Assembly (NCBI RefSeq): GCF_014201505.1
Contig: NZ_JACHEO010000006.1
Coordinates: 94,659-158,658, forward strand
From: Desulfoprunum benzoelyticum
GTDB taxonomy: Bacteria > Desulfobacterota > Desulfobulbia > Desulfobulbales > Desulfocapsaceae
Direction of reading: 5' to 3'
Length of the DNA: 64,000 nt
This document shows positions 63,976-64,000 of the stretch, one piece after another. The notes under the pieces are model-generated. The model saw only the letters and a program-made list of their open reading frames with translations. It was not told the DNA's origin and did no database searches. A program made the translations under genes and the position numbers. Numbering within the stretch: the stretch's first letter is position 1; each line of letters starts with the position of its first letter.

Positions 63976-64000
63976 GGAGGAGCTTCACTATGAACATTGC
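63976..64000 (+). CDS. Start of a gene cut by the window end
   Basis: A strong ribosome binding site GGAGGAG (63976-63982) is followed 7 bp later by ATG at 63990 and the codons for Met-Asn-Ile before the window ends (11 bp visible). An overlapping ATG at 63974 cannot be excluded. Product unknown. Confidence 0.55.

Overview
The window is a GC-rich bacterial chromosome segment, almost entirely coding, and is best explained as coming from Desulfobacterota (the sulfate-reducing former Deltaproteobacteria, perhaps near Desulfobulbales). This rests on three points: a TunR-type tungstate/molybdate regulator at 40874-41914, a family described from sulfate reducers; a split, ferredoxin-decorated glutamate synthase of the archaeal type; and a classical rimP-nusA-infB operon. 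No rRNA, CRISPR array or complete prophage is visible. One tRNA gene (Gly, anticodon CCC) is present.

Layout. 1-3773: tail of a DUF882 peptidase, then a fused endonuclease III/exonuclease III protein convergent with mutY and an AEC-family transporter gene. 3921-11499: envelope genes (TPR-like lipoprotein, an unusually long class A penicillin-binding protein, MltD). 11651-14611: TraB-family membrane protein, YhbY, a metallo-beta-lactamase-fold hydrolase and dUTPase. 14685-24639 (minus strand): rimP-nusA-ylxR-infB-rbfA-nrnA-truB-rpsO-pnp, with recognisable terminators after rpsO and pnp and a promoter candidate before rpsO. 24763-24998: tRNA-Gly as a self-contained unit with promoter and terminator. 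25152-33899: secreted small protein, MetE-core-like enzyme, topoisomerase III, rsfS, thrC, purine nucleoside phosphorylase and an MTA/SAH deaminase. 33905-34471: two tandem tatA genes. 34696-40052: three-gene glutamate synthase operon behind an AT-rich promoter with inverted repeats. 40107-47816: ogt, tunR, a second class A PBP, mutL, a 3D-domain lipoprotein, trmFO. 47934-57232: Cys-rich secreted protein, a primase-helicase with a degenerate TOPRIM core, a 1124-residue HEAT/cNMP/PilZ protein, maf, a transglutaminase-like membrane protein and an ABC ATPase.

57243-62730 is an accessory island that appears to have replaced the ABC permease expected after the ATPase. It carries an HTH-nucleotidyltransferase pair behind a 31-bp palindrome, then two genes that look like integron gene cassettes: an uncharacterised Cys/His-rich protein and a dynamin-like P-loop GTPase, each followed by an attC-like site. 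No integrase is seen in the window. A decayed gene follows. The window ends with a DUF4920-like periplasmic protein, a PepSY-type membrane protein and the first codons of another gene.

The cassette pair (59103-62174) is the best candidate for an undescribed, possibly anti-phage, system. The Nth-Xth fusion, the degenerate primase-helicase next to a nucleotide-second-messenger protein, and the long PBP are the other notable items.
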